Assembly (NCBI GenBank): GCA_026874595.1
Contig: CM049318.1
Coordinates: 50,558,750 to 50,622,749 of the forward strand
DNA length: 64,000 bases
Source of the DNA: Sipunculus nudus
Lineage: Eukaryota > Annelida > Sipuncula > Golfingiida > Sipunculidae
Reading direction: 5' to 3'
Of the stretch, positions 25,624 to 35,533 are shown piece after piece. Within the stretch, counting starts at the first letter, position 1, and each line of letters opens with the position of its first letter. A program made the position numbers and the translations under genes. The notes under the pieces are model-generated. The model searched no databases, was not told the origin of the DNA, and saw nothing but the letters and a program-made list of their open reading frames with translations.

Positions 25624-25806
25624 TGACAGGGCTCTGCATACCAATCTGAGAGAGGGTTAACCCACTGTTAGAATCCCAGAAACAGTCATGTTAGGGATCT
25701 GCATGGCCTTGCTGGGATTCCCTCATACAATGTCAAACTGGTGTCAGGGTTCTGCAGAGTTTGAAGGCTAAAGCAATGAAATTCAACAGCTGTGTCAGGG
25801 CTCTGC
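25624..25806 (+). repeat. Spaced repeat array behind element B
   Basis: Four copies of a unit near TGTCAGGGCTCTGCA start at about 25624, 25688, 25742 and 25793, 51-64 bases apart, in otherwise unrelated sequence. The core CAGGG..CTCTG is close to a palindrome. Position and layout match the arrays behind elements A and C, although the unit sequence is different. Confidence 0.65.
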
Positions 25807-26135
25807 TCAGCTGTTCAAAATTTTCATTTTTGGCATGGTTTTTGTCCATAATATTCTAGCCAGTTCATTAAGACAGCAGCACACTATGGTTATTCCCGTC
25901 ATGTGTCTTAGCCTAGTCTAAGAGCAAGCCTTGTTTTACAGTAGCCTTAATGAATACAGTAAGATTCTAGCGACCTTGGGTGGTGGGCCATTTCATGGCA
26001 GTGACATAATTTTATCCACCATCTTTGCATAAGTTTAGTAAGGCCTTGGGCTTTAAGGTCCAATAAAGTGCAATTAGCACTAATTGTTTGAAATAACCAT
26101 TAAAGATTTAATATTTGGCCACGGGCTGGCCAAAA
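25807..26135 (+). terminator. 3' end of element B: poly(A) signal and hairpin
   Basis: No gene is seen between the array and the next coding fragment. CAATAAAG near 26070 is a plausible poly(A) signal. About 45 bases on, TTTGGCCACGGGCTGGCCAAA (about 26113-26133) forms a perfect 8-bp stem with a five-base loop. This may mark the end of element B. Confidence 0.4.
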
Positions 26136-27003
26136 CCAAAGATCCTGTCTTGTTATGCTATTTTACAGCTTGCGAACGAGCAAGGTTGCTTGATTGATGA
26201 GAGAATGAGAGTGAGTGTGCAACATACAAGAACCAAGTACAGGCGCTTTTACACACCTAAATTGATACTGTTCACCATGTCAACAAACTTATCACAGTTA
26301 CACGCAATAATCAACAGGCCATCACGCATAATTATAACCGACAGAGAATAAATGTTCTACAGTCAACTTTAAACAATATCACCTCAGGCCTATAGGCTCT
26401 GTATTATGCTCTGAACAAAGGAGTCTTTGCCGCCTAAGGTTTAATTATCTGGTGGAACATTGTATTATAACACTGGAACGTGCAGCCACAGAGTATCATC
26501 GCCAAGTTTTATGTTTCCTTAGGCAAAGGCAATCAGGCAAAACCAAAAAGCTGACTGAGGAAATACTTAAACCCCAGGAGCTCGACATCCTTATCAACAA
26601 AGCCAATGCTCAATATAACCTCGCACTTCCCCCCAGGTGGTATTATTCAACAATCACGTTGCAACCTTTATGAACAGACATCACATCGTTCATTCTAGGG
26701 GCACAACCTTGGCTGTGGGGAACTGATCCTTACTTGCGATATTTTTAAAACTTCTGGCCAACCCCTTCACATTGTAAGTTCTTCACTAAAATGTTGATTG
26801 TAAATGACATCACTATCAGTACTACGAATGGCAGAATGTTTGAGCCGTCCTGGTGTGTAGATGAGCAACCAGCAGTTTGCAAGACTGGTCCTATGAACTC
26901 ACATTTGCATTATCGGTGTGAAAAGACCTTAATTACCATGGACACCAACCTCACAAAATTTTGCAACTTTAAAAATGTGAAGCTTAAATCTTTGTCAGTA
27001 TAG
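26115..27003 (+). pseudogene. Envelope-like glycoprotein fragment (F-type, decayed)
   Basis: Frames at 26115-26351, 26452-26673 and 26791-27003 together resemble the ectodomain of the fusion (F) type envelope proteins carried by some insect errantiviruses, Pao-like elements and baculoviruses. Seen are a heptad-like helix with conserved spacing (LERAATEYHRQV, then a proline and PQELDILINKA) and a late cysteine-rich part (CVDEQPAVCK, YRCEK, FC). Stops and frame changes separate the pieces, so it is a broken old copy. The last ~108 bases recur at 61727-61833. The assignment rests on general pattern, not on exact motifs, and should be held as moderate. Confidence 0.45.
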
Positions 27004-27144
27004 AGAAAAGAATCCGAGATTAGTAAGTTTCCAAGGTGAAGCGTACGATTGAGAAAATCACTTCCGGTTTTGGCTCGGTGCCAGCTGGCTGGGTTCCATT
27101 GGCCGGGTGCCAGCTGGCTTGTAACCAAGTGAGTTTGCGTACGG

Positions 27145-27200
27145 CACTTCCGGTGAGTTGTGGATATAAACCCGCGCACTTGTATAAAGCTGATCATAAC
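27145..27200 (+). promoter_or_regulatory. TATA box and ETS-like site before compact unit
   Basis: GCACTTCCGGTGAG at about 27146 contains an ETS-type ACTTCCGG, and TATAAA lies at 27165-27170, 42 bases before the first ATG (27212). A second CACTTCCGG occurs at about 27059. Between them the block GGTGCCAGCTGGCT is present twice (about 27079 and 27110), each holding the palindrome GCCAGCTGGC. Confidence 0.55.
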
Positions 27201-27211
27201 AACTACTCGCC

Positions 27212-27585
27212 ATGGCAGAAGCAACAAGCTCCCCGGATCATCAACAAGCACCACCACCACTCGACTTGTACGAAATACTGAACAACAGTGAACCAGCAGT
27301 TCCTGCCGACATACCGCTACCTGACCCCAAGATAACTCTACCGGTTACAGTCGATGAAATTCTGATGCCCCCAGTGCCTCATCGAAAGCACCTAGCCGCA
27401 AACGTAAAGCTAGTAGTACTCCTCCTACGCCAAAAAGACAAACGAAGAAACGCACACCTGCGGCGGCTAAGAAAAAAGATACTGCTGGGCAAATCAGTAA
27501 ATCCATTGAAAAATACTTGGAAAAAATTGACCAATCTATCAAGTGTGTAGCGGAACTGATTGGCAGATTAGAAAATCTAGACTGA
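27212..27585 (+). pseudogene. Compact unit frame 1: basic, coiled-coil-like protein
   Basis: The ATG at 27212 lies 42 bases behind a TATA box. The first ~52 residues are acidic and proline-rich. At a run of five C (27368-27372) the sensible reading changes frame by one base and then gives a strongly basic, nuclear-signal-like stretch (SRKRKASS, then KRQTKKRTP) and a C-terminal amphipathic helix (IEKYLEKIDQ), ending at TGA 27583-27585. The frame kept from the first part also stays open to 27550 but is Arg/Leu-rich and looks like noise. I do not recognise the family. The likeliest reading is a DNA-binding or scaffold-type protein with a single-base indel in the C run. Confidence 0.45.
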
Positions 27586-27595
27586 AAGAAGAAGC

Positions 27596-27853
27596 ATGAT
27601 CTATTTCACTTTACATCATGAGGTTGAACCTTTGAAAGAAAATCCCCACTTAGACATATACAAAATAATACGTGAAAAGAAAAGCACCAATTTTGTGGAA
27701 CTGGGTGTAGCCGCCTTCAACTTGAAATATCAACCCGGGAAGATTATGCAACTGACCTACTTGGCACCTACGGCCCCAGTTGAATGGCGTTTCATGAAAG
27801 AAAAGAAATTCACCAACCGGGCAGTATTGAATAAACATTTACTTCATTTATAG
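27596..27853 (+). CDS. Compact unit frame 2: 85-residue protein, unrecognised
   Basis: It begins 11 bases after the end of frame 1 and ends 16 bases before frame 3, spacing typical of small viruses and unusual for an animal chromosome. The protein has no low-complexity sequence, no signal peptide and no membrane segment. It is mixed alpha/beta in character, with hydrophobic patches (FVELGVAAFNL, IMQLTYLA) and a basic C-terminal part. I know of no match. Composition and lack of stops suggest it was under selection until recently. Confidence 0.5.
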   Translation: MIYFTLHHEVEPLKENPHLDIYKIIREKKSTNFVELGVAAFNLKYQPGKIMQLTYLAPTAPVEWRFMKEKKFTNRAVLNKHLLHL

Positions 27854-27868
27854 ATCGAGCTTTTTTCA

Positions 27869-28246
27869 ATGGACCTAGACGAAAAAAGTTGTTACCCATA
27901 TTTGAACTATATATTAACCATGGGTGGAGTTAAACTTAAAACTTCTAGGAACCCATTCGATATTAAGAATACTGACATATATAAATGGGATTATTCTGGT
28001 GTACACAAACATTCCTTGGATAAAAATAGAAAATGTGTGATAATGAAAAAATATTGCTGTTGTCGCAATAAGATATGTCTAGAGACTGTAGTAGTTAAAC
28101 CTATCAGAGATGTTGTGAGTGGAACTGTACACACACTTCCTGCTTGGCATCCTATGAATGTAATAGGATCAACGAGAGGATGTTTTAGAAAGAAAGATGA
28201 TATTCATTTTAAAGTATTGAACAATGACTTCGTTTCGGATAGTTAA
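27869..28246 (+). CDS. Compact unit frame 3: 125-residue cysteine-bearing protein
   Basis: It starts at the ATG at 27869 and is open to TAG-type stop at 28244-28246. Mid-protein it has a cluster CCCRNKIC (about 28050-28075) and then a hydrophobic/proline segment (HTLPAWHPMNV). It could be a small metal-binding protein. There is no signal peptide. Its last 23 bases overlap frame 4. The family is unknown. Confidence 0.5.
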   Translation: MDLDEKSCYPYLNYILTMGGVKLKTSRNPFDIKNTDIYKWDYSGVHKHSLDKNRKCVIMKKYCCCRNKICLETVVVKPIRDVVSGTVHTLPAWHPMNVIGSTRGCFRKKDDIHFKVLNNDFVSDS

Positions 28247-28331
28247 GAAACGTTATGTGAAAGTAAACGATAAAATATATCAATTCATTTCAAAAGAAGT
28301 TTTAATGTTAAAAAAAATCATACATTTCTAG
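28224..28331 (+). CDS. Compact unit frame 4: 35-residue basic peptide
   Basis: The ATG at 28224 lies inside the end of frame 3, in a different frame, and the frame runs to TAG at 28329-28331. The peptide is basic and hydrophobic (MTSFRIVKKRYVKV at the start, LMLKKIIHF at the end). Being short it may be chance, but the overlap and the tight packing fit the pattern of the three frames before it. Confidence 0.3.
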   Translation: MTSFRIVKKRYVKVNDKIYQFISKEVLMLKKIIHF

Positions 28332-28399
28332 TTTAAGTGTGAATCGTGTGAAAAAGAAAAAAGATGTTCATCTGAAAAAGCTGTGTAAATAAGTTTACG

Positions 28400-28405
28400 A
28401 ATAAA
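28400..28405 (+). terminator. AATAAA poly(A) signal of compact unit
   Basis: GAATAAAGTTCATTTGTG lies 69 bases after the stop of frame 4. It is followed directly by the end (28408) of an open frame on the opposite strand, so two transcription units would converge here. Confidence 0.5.
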
Positions 28406-28407
28406 GT

Positions 28408-28836
28408 TCATTTGTGTATTGTATTTCCGGTCTCTGTTTTTGTTTCTCCCCCAGCCTGGGTGCTGCTGCTCGCTTCCTTGTCGAATGTGTACATAGCGTA
28501 AGGTCTGCTACTCCCTCCGCCTCCTCCGTCCTCTGTGCCCCAGGTGTGCACGTTGCTGCTGGCCGTGCTGATTGTGTATTTCGGGTTACTGCTCGTGCTC
28601 CCGTCCATGGCGGCGGTCCAGGACACGGTGCAGTGTTCTCTCCCCGGCCGCCGTGTCGCTGCTGGTGTCCTTGTTGAATGTGTACATGGCGTAAGGTCTG
28701 CTGCTCCCTCTGCCTCCTCCGTCCTCTGTGCCCCAGCTGTGCACGTTGCCGATGGCCAAGCTGGGCGTGTATTCCGGGTAACCTCTGCTCGTTTCCCCTT
28801 GTCATGGCGGCGGTCTAGCACAGTGTGCACCCCCAA
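28408..28836 (-). pseudogene. Convergent coding-like module, duplicated, minus strand
   Basis: A minus-strand frame of 142 codons ends three bases beyond the poly(A) signal of the compact unit. Its last ~65 residues are Gly/Ser/Thr-rich with VHTWGTEDGGGGGSSRPYAM and YTFDKEASSS. The preceding DNA holds a second copy 193 bases away (matching GAATGTGTAC at about 28483 and 28676). Read in another frame, that copy gives nearly the same text (VHSWGTEDGGGRGSSRPYAM), so protein-level similarity survives a period that is not a multiple of three. This argues that the module once coded on the minus strand and was then tandemly duplicated. The family is unknown; a structural-protein tail is one possibility. 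Confidence 0.4.
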
Positions 28837-28837
28837 A

Positions 28838-29045
28838 AAGTGGCAAATAAACCTGATTGATATGAAAGTGGCAGATAAATCGGACTGATAGGTAAAGTGG
28901 CAGATAAACCGGATTAACAGGTAAGTGGCAGATAAACCGGATTGGTAGTAAAAGTGGCAGATAAACCGGATTGAAATAGGTCAGAAGTGGCAGTCATTGC
29001 GGATTTGACCTTTTTGCACTCAGGAGTGGCAGATAAACCAGATTT
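28838..29045 (+). repeat. Minisatellite AGTGGCAGATAAACCGGATT
   Basis: About seven copies of AGTGGCAGATAAACCGGATT, spaced about 30-35 bases apart by short variable linkers, directly follow the convergent module. One copy is badly diverged (near 28990). Confidence 0.8.
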
Positions 29046-29294
29046 TTTTGGCATCTAAATGTATGTACACTACTACTAGAGATGGGCAAGTTCAATTTTT
29101 ATTAACATAAATTGAGGAACCAGCAATACAGATTTTGATTATTTACATAGTCTTGTGACAGCTGATACAGCCACGAGTCTTAATATTATTAGTGAAACAT
29201 ATTGACATATTTAATCAGTACTTGTCTGAGTAAAATTTTAAAATTTTGACATATTTTACTTTTTTTAAATTTTAAAATAACTATAAATTAACAA
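29046..29294. other. AT-rich spacer
   Basis: No coding or structural signal was seen between the minisatellite and the palindrome cluster. Confidence 0.5.
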
Positions 29295-29580
29295 GCTGAA
29301 ACACTTGGATCGCATGGATCGCAATATGGGCTGGTCAAGTTTAGGATCGCAATCTTGACTGGACAAATCTTAGATCTGTCCAGTCCAGATTGCGATCCTG
29401 AAGCAAGAAAGACAAAATCGCAATCTGGGCCGGACTAAACTGCAATCGCAATATAGGCTGGACAGATCTAAGATCTGGCCAGCCTGGATTACGATCGCAG
29501 TTTGGGCCAGCCTGAACTGCGATTGCAATTTGGGCTGGACAGATCTAAGATCCGTCCAGATCGCAATCTGGGCCTTGACA
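29295..29580. repeat. Cluster of nested palindromes (GCGATC and AGATCT cores)
   Basis: Within about 280 bases the words GGATCGCAAT, GCAATCTGGGC, GGCTGGACAGATCT and AAGATCTGTCCAG recur in both orientations. Palindromic arms such as GGACAGATCTAAGATC occur near 29357, 29459 and 29536. The segment could form several alternative long hairpins. GC content is well above the flanks. No protein is evident. Confidence 0.7.
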
Positions 29581-29691
29581 TATATATATGTGTGTGTGTG
29601 TGTGAGCTATCCTTGTGAACAGTCAAGCAGTCAACATTGGCCATATTGATTATAGTTCATTAATAGTACACCAAATGTTTAAATGTTTGTG

Positions 29692-29695
<4 letters not shown>

Positions 29696-29763
<68 letters not shown>
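29696..29763. repeat. (TA)n microsatellite
   Basis: About 34 uninterrupted TA units, preceded by a short TG run near 29590-29603. Confidence 0.95.
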
Positions 29764-29769
<6 letters not shown>

Positions 29770-30565
29770 TTTATTGACCGCAGGTCAATAAGTTATTTAT
29801 GGGTTGGCAGGCACTATACTAACATACAAGAGATTTAAATTACCCACAGAAAGTAGTTATCTCGCAGTGATACATTGTGCATCTAGTACTAACGATCTTT
29901 GCCAATCAGGGGGATGCACTTACTTCCCTCTGCTGCCACAGTGCCGCTAACATGAATAGTAATTAAAAGGGGAGACCATGCTACCGCAGCATTTCTAATT
30001 CAACTACTCTAATAGAAGTTTGCAAGTTTCAATTTTACATCTCTGGATACGATAACCGTTTGTTAACAGCAGCTAGTAACAACTGCTCCATCACCCATGC
30101 ATTACGAGAAGACTTTAGCTAAGAAAAATTGGATGACTTGCCAAATTGCCATCAGTCCAGTTTCATACCTAGAGGAACAGCCCCCACACCGTCTGAGAAG
30201 GACACTCGCTGCTCCGGTCATAAAGTAATCCATATCTTCCTATATCTAATACAACAGTTTAACAAGGGACCCATGGGTCACAGCGCTCAGCTGATCGTGA
30301 TTGGACTATAAATGTTTCTCCACTGTGATACTATATCGAGTCGATAAAGCTTATGAATATCATGGACATGTTGGGCTATTATAAAGGAATGTAATGTAAT
30401 ATGTGAGAAAATGAAAAATGAAATAACCTGACTGATGGATTAATAGAGTCAAATATAGTGGTTTATTTTTTATTTATTTAGGAGGGGTTGAAAATTGTGA
30501 TATATTTGAGCAAATATGAATGCAATGACAGCAGCAATTAGCAGTAGTAAAACTAGACATTTCTT
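29764..30565. other. Non-coding DNA with one dispersed-repeat edge
   Basis: No gene is supported. The AACAAGGGACCCATGGGTCA repeat edge lies at about 30259-30295, followed by GCGCTCAGCTGA, as at 18044. Confidence 0.5.
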
Positions 30566-32512
30566 GGCACCGCTGGTGCCATAGTATCGCCAGACAAATG
30601 AGGTTTTGTGGTATTTTGTTGATATAATGTGATGTATTTGTATTTCAGCAATGAATGTGAGAAACATTTGAACAAAATATATGAATATTTAAAGTGAAGG
30701 CAATTGTTATGTAAAAGGTTATGTATAAATAGAAGTATATATTTAATGATGTAACAAGAAAATAGAGTAGGCGGTGCCACCATGCAGTTCCCAGCAAATG
30801 ACTCATCACATTACCCATATCTATCTATATGCATAATATGAAAGATATCTGCCAATTAGTTTCCAGCACATGACAACACTATCCAACAAATTGTGGAAAA
30901 ACAAGAAAATAGAGTAGGGGGTGCCACCATGCAGTTCCCAGCAAATGACTCATCACATTACCTATATCTATCTATATGCATAATATGAAAGATATCTGCC
31001 AATTAGTTTCCAGCACATAACAACACTATCCAACAACTTTTTAATTTTTATTTTATAATGCTGACAATACTGTCAAGTCCCATATAGGCAACATTCATGA
31101 GCCATTTTAAATAGTCTTCGTCCAAAGGTCAAGACCACTCTCAAAGGAAAATGATCCAGTTGTGACTCTGTGGTACACCCAGTGCACTAATTCATTTATC
31201 ACTGACCATCATATCTATTTATAGAATCTGACCATGGCCCAGAACTGCTGATGTTTGGGCAAAACATGATGCAACACCATGTGCAGACCACTAGCTGAAG
31301 CAATCCCCCAGGTTCACTGGAGATTTTCATGATTGTTGGTGATTTTTACCATATATGGCAATATTTAAAGTCAAGTCCACTCTCATATGCAAGGTCAGGA
31401 CCCAAATTTAAATATATCTCATCCCATAATCCAAATCTATGTATATGCATAATATAAAAGAAATCTGTCCATTAGTTTTTGACTTATAATGCTCACAGTG
31501 CTGTCAAGTGGCCCTTTTTAAGATATTCATGATTTTATGTTTTTCACCAAATATGGGAATATTCAAGGTCAAGGTCACTCTTATAGTCACGGTCATGACC
31601 CCAAATCAATAAACTGCATTCCAAAATATCCAACATTTGAAAAAAAAAATTAAATTAAAAAAAAAATAATTTAAATTAAATTAAATTTAAAATTAAATAT
31701 ACCTCATTCCATAAACCATATCTATATACATGCATAACATGAAAGAAATCTGTCCATTACTGTTTGACTTATAATGCTCACAGTATATACTGTCAAGTGG
31801 CAATGATGGGGTATTCAAAGGCGCAAAACACAAGAAAAGGACAACAGGTGGCGCCACCTATCTTCTGCAAAAGACAAAACTATCCAAGATCTTCCATCAA
31901 CTTGATTTTTGGACCAATCCATGCATCCCTTTTTAAGATATTCATGATTTTATGTGATTTTCACCATATATGGTAATATTCAAGGTCAAAGCCACTCTCA
32001 AAGGAAAGGTCATGACCCCAATTTTAATATACATCATCCCATAACCCATACCTATGTACATGCATAATATTAAAGAAATCTGTCAATCAGTTTTTGACTT
32101 GTGATGCTAAAAGTACTGTCAAGTGGCAATGATGGGGGTATTAAACGGCACAAAAACAAGAAAAGGATACTAGGTGGCACCACCAGTTTCCGGTACATGA
32201 CATCACTATCCAAGATCTTTGTCCAACTTGATTTTTGGATAAATCCATGAAAGATTTCTTGAGATATTTAAGAATTTGTGTGATTTTCCCCAAAAATGGA
32301 TCTATTCAAGGTCAAGGTCACTCTCCTAGTTGAGGTCATGACCCCATTTTAAATAGGCTTCGTCCTCTCACCTATATCTATAAATCTGTCAAGTTTGAAA
32401 AAGATCTTTGAAATATTTTTTGAGTTATTGTGTCTAAAAGAAATATCTGCGGAGTTGGCGGCGGCGCAACCGTGCCTTAACCATAGTATCTCCAGACTAT
32501 GTCTGGCGATAC
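30566..32512. mobile_element. Candidate DNA transposon with short inverted ends
   Basis: GTATCGCCAGACA at 30584-30596 has its complement TGTCTGGCGATAC at about 32500-32512. Both ends also carry hairpins: GGCACC and GGTGCC arms at the left (30566-30580), and GTATCTCCAGAC with GTCTGGCGATAC at the right (32486-32512). The interior has no transposase. It holds several copies of a degenerate ~300-base unit (ACATGCATAATAT, AAGAAATCTGTC, GTCAAGTGGCAATGATGGG, AAGGTCAAGGTCACTCT) and one near-perfect tandem duplication of about 140 bases (30752-30891 and 30899-31039). No clear target-site duplication was found. Confidence 0.45.
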
Positions 32513-34080
32513 AATGATGATAAGGCTATATGTTGAAGGATCTAAAGTGTATGGTAGTCTGCAAGCTTTCAATTTGACAGATATGATGTTATGATTAACT
32601 ATGCTGATGAAGTGATTTATAAATTTGTGACTGTATGACACAATATCTCTTTAGTCTTGACAAGGTACATTATTGTGATGCCCACTATGTCTACATATTA
32701 CACAATATTGACATAATTTCTGGCATGTACATAGGTACCTATGGACGAATAGTTATACAAAATATTAAAGTATGAATATATCTGATTCATCTTGTTCTTG
32801 CTTACTGAGGCGGACTTTGGGATGTGGTTCTGAGAAGGGAAAAGTGAGGGCAGCACGAAGGTGGATGTAGAAATATTCTATTATAATATTTTTCATTTAT
32901 ATAAGAATATGAAAAGCTAAGAGGAAAGGAGCCCTCCTACTTGGTTATAGTAAAGTTCTAAATATATGATTGCAAACTAATACTCTGACAAGACTGTCAT
33001 GAAGAAAAACAGTAAAAGTTTTGAGATACTGTGATGCATATGAAAATTTACAGATGGACAGGCAAATGAAAAATGGACTAATACCTTTATTTCACTTTCA
33101 AGGGAATAATGCATTTAAGTTTATATATAATCCAATTTTTTTAAGCATATCCACTTTTTCCATTAAGAAGTTTTTATCTGAATCATTTTTTTTATTTACA
33201 GGTTTTATAAATTTTTAATAAAAAAACCTGAAAATATAAGTTAAAATATTAGAATTGTTGCAAAAGTTCCAATCATTATATATACAGAGTAAAAAACTGA
33301 AACTATAAGTTAAAATATTAGAATTGTTGCAAAGTTGCAATCATCATATATCCAGAGTGTAGCTCATATTGGGTCATATTATGCATACACATATATTTTA
33401 TTATTTTTAAATCCTAAATGTTTAAACTGAATTTAATAATAAATAATAGAAAATAATGCCACAACATGGCATCTACAAGAATATTCCTTGAATCATTATA
33501 AAAAAGTTTTGCACATTGGAGTTTTCAGTACATGCTTAATTTTATTCACCAAAATAAAATAAAATATTAAGTAAATTTGATAAAATAAAACATCTTTTCA
33601 AATAAAGTATACACACTGTTGGTTGAATGACGGACAAACAATATCATTGTGCTAATTACTATCCCAGTTTTAATTAATTACTGGAATTAATAGTCAATTT
33701 CACACCTGGTGAAGTTTTTACTCTTCTTAAGTAAGGAATTACTTCTCTCATTAACATCCACACTTTCATAGCAATACAACACTTTGTGGACACAATTAAA
33801 TGTACACTTTAATGATTGTAACCCTGGTGGTAAATACAAAATCTAAAATGTAGCATAGCCTAGAATAAGAATGAATCAAATACAGAAAATAATAACATTC
33901 ATCTAGTTTATACACCATCTGGGGGGGGGGGGGAGTGCAGGGCAGAGGGGAAGCCTGCTGGTAGTGGCCAAGCTGACCCAAGGCAAGCTGCCTGGGGTGG
34001 GTTACATAATGCAAGTGAAGGCTGTACTACTAGGTGGGCTAGATGTTAATAACACTTGACATGGTGTATGAAAACATGAA
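32513..34080. other. AT-rich DNA, no gene seen
   Basis: It contains one weak R1-like block near 32700-32760 (ATTTCTGGCATGTACATAGG), a direct repeat of about 60 bases (CTGAAAATATAAGTTAAAAT near 33229 and its relative near 33296), and a G tract near 33911. Confidence 0.5.
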
Positions 34081-34680
34081 TAAAAGCTATTCTTTCCAAT
34101 CAATTTCTTTGAAATTTCAGATTTTAAAAGATTAAATTCTTATGTATATATGCTGTGAATATTAAATCATCAGTGCCAAAGTTGGACAAAATTTAAGGTA
34201 TTGATTTTTTATTTATGCTAATAACTTGAAAAATTTGCAAAATTTAGATCTAATTTTGGGTAAACAATTGAATCTTCATTAAATAAAGTTATATTCCTGA
34301 AAAAAAGTCTCTAGGTTCAGCAATTCTCATGTTAGGTGAGTAAATATATTTCCTGATTTTTTAAAAAATTGCATTATGTTTTGGCCCATAACTTCAAAAT
34401 ATTACCCAATACTGACCTAATTTTTGGTATGTTAATAGAAAATGTATGAAAGCATGTGAATACTAAATATGATTAAAAACAGATCAGTGGTTTTGATATT
34501 AGGCAGCCTTGAAGTGAAACAATGGCTTTTTTTATGGAAAATGGAGTTTATTTTCCTTAATATCTCCAAGGAACGAAGTCCTAATGACCCAATTTTCGGT
34601 ATGGTAGGAGATTTTGGGGACATCTAAAATTATGCCAACAGCTTGGGGAGCATAGAGATGTGCACTGAATGACCTACAGT
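34081..34680 (+). repeat. Dispersed repeat R1, longer copy 1
   Basis: It runs from TTTCAGATTTTAAAAG to GGGGACATCTAAAATTATGCC. The same order of blocks follows in the next 700 bases, so this is a tandem pair. The copy lacks the final GACTTATAGTCAGCTGAGCT end. Confidence 0.8.
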
Positions 34681-34739
34681 CATCAAAGTGGACTGCTTGA
34701 CAATGTAAGGGAATACAACAAGAGCCTCCAAAAAAATTC

Positions 34740-35470
34740 AATAACTAGCCTAATTTTGCAGCTTTTATTTTCAAATTTCAGATTTAAACAGATTAAATCC
34801 TTATGTATACATGCTGTGAAAATTAAATCCATAGTACCTACAGGAAAGAAACGTGCCGTGGCCAAAGTTGGGCAAAATTTAAGGTACCAATTTTATATTT
34901 TTGCCAATATTTAAAAAAATTTAACAGATTTTGATCTAATTTTTGGTATACAATTAAATTTTGATTAATTAAAGTTGTATTACTGGAAAAAAGTCCCTAC
35001 CTTTAACACTTTTGGTCTTAAGTGATCAAATATCTTCCTGATTTTTTTACAAAGTCCATTATGTTTGGGCCCATAACTTTTTTAAATTATATAACACTGA
35101 CTTAATATCTGGCATGTACATAGGAACTATATAGAGAAATATTTATGGTAAATATGAAGAAAACTAGATGAGTGGTTTTGATATTAGGCAGTCCTGAAGT
35201 GTGAAAATAGATTTCTAATAAAAAATTGAGGTTTTTCCTTAATATCTCGAAGGAACGAAGTCCTATTGACCCAATTTTCGGCATGGTAGGAGATTTTGGG
35301 GACATCTAACTGTATGGCGAATTTCAGATTTGTAGGTCCAACGGTGTTGAAACGTGCCAGTCTTACGGACGGACATCCGGACAGACAGACGGACAGACAG
35401 ACGGACGGACCACGCACAATGGACCATGACTATAGCTCAGATGACTTATAGTCAGCTGAGCTAAAAACTG
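34740..35470 (+). repeat. Dispersed repeat R1, longer copy 2
   Basis: The fullest copy in the window: TTTTATTTTCAAATTTCAGA, CAAAGTTGGGCAAAATTTAA, TGTTTGGGCCCATAACTT, ATCTGGCATGTACATAGGA, GGAACGAAGTCCTATTGACC, GAAACGTGCCAGTC, a (GGACAGAC)n block and GACTTATAGTCAGCTGAGCT. About 70% of it aligns with copy 1. No protein is encoded; class unknown. Confidence 0.85.
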
Positions 35471-35533
35471 CTGCTAACCCAAAGTTCCAATAAAGGATTA
35501 GGTGTTGTTACGCGAGTTCGAAAAAATCTCTGA

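Noticed and set aside
28414-28888. Plus-strand frames of 87-117 codons across the duplicated module
   Set aside because: Their text is Cys/Val/Leu-rich and is not conserved between the two repeat units, unlike the minus-strand reading.
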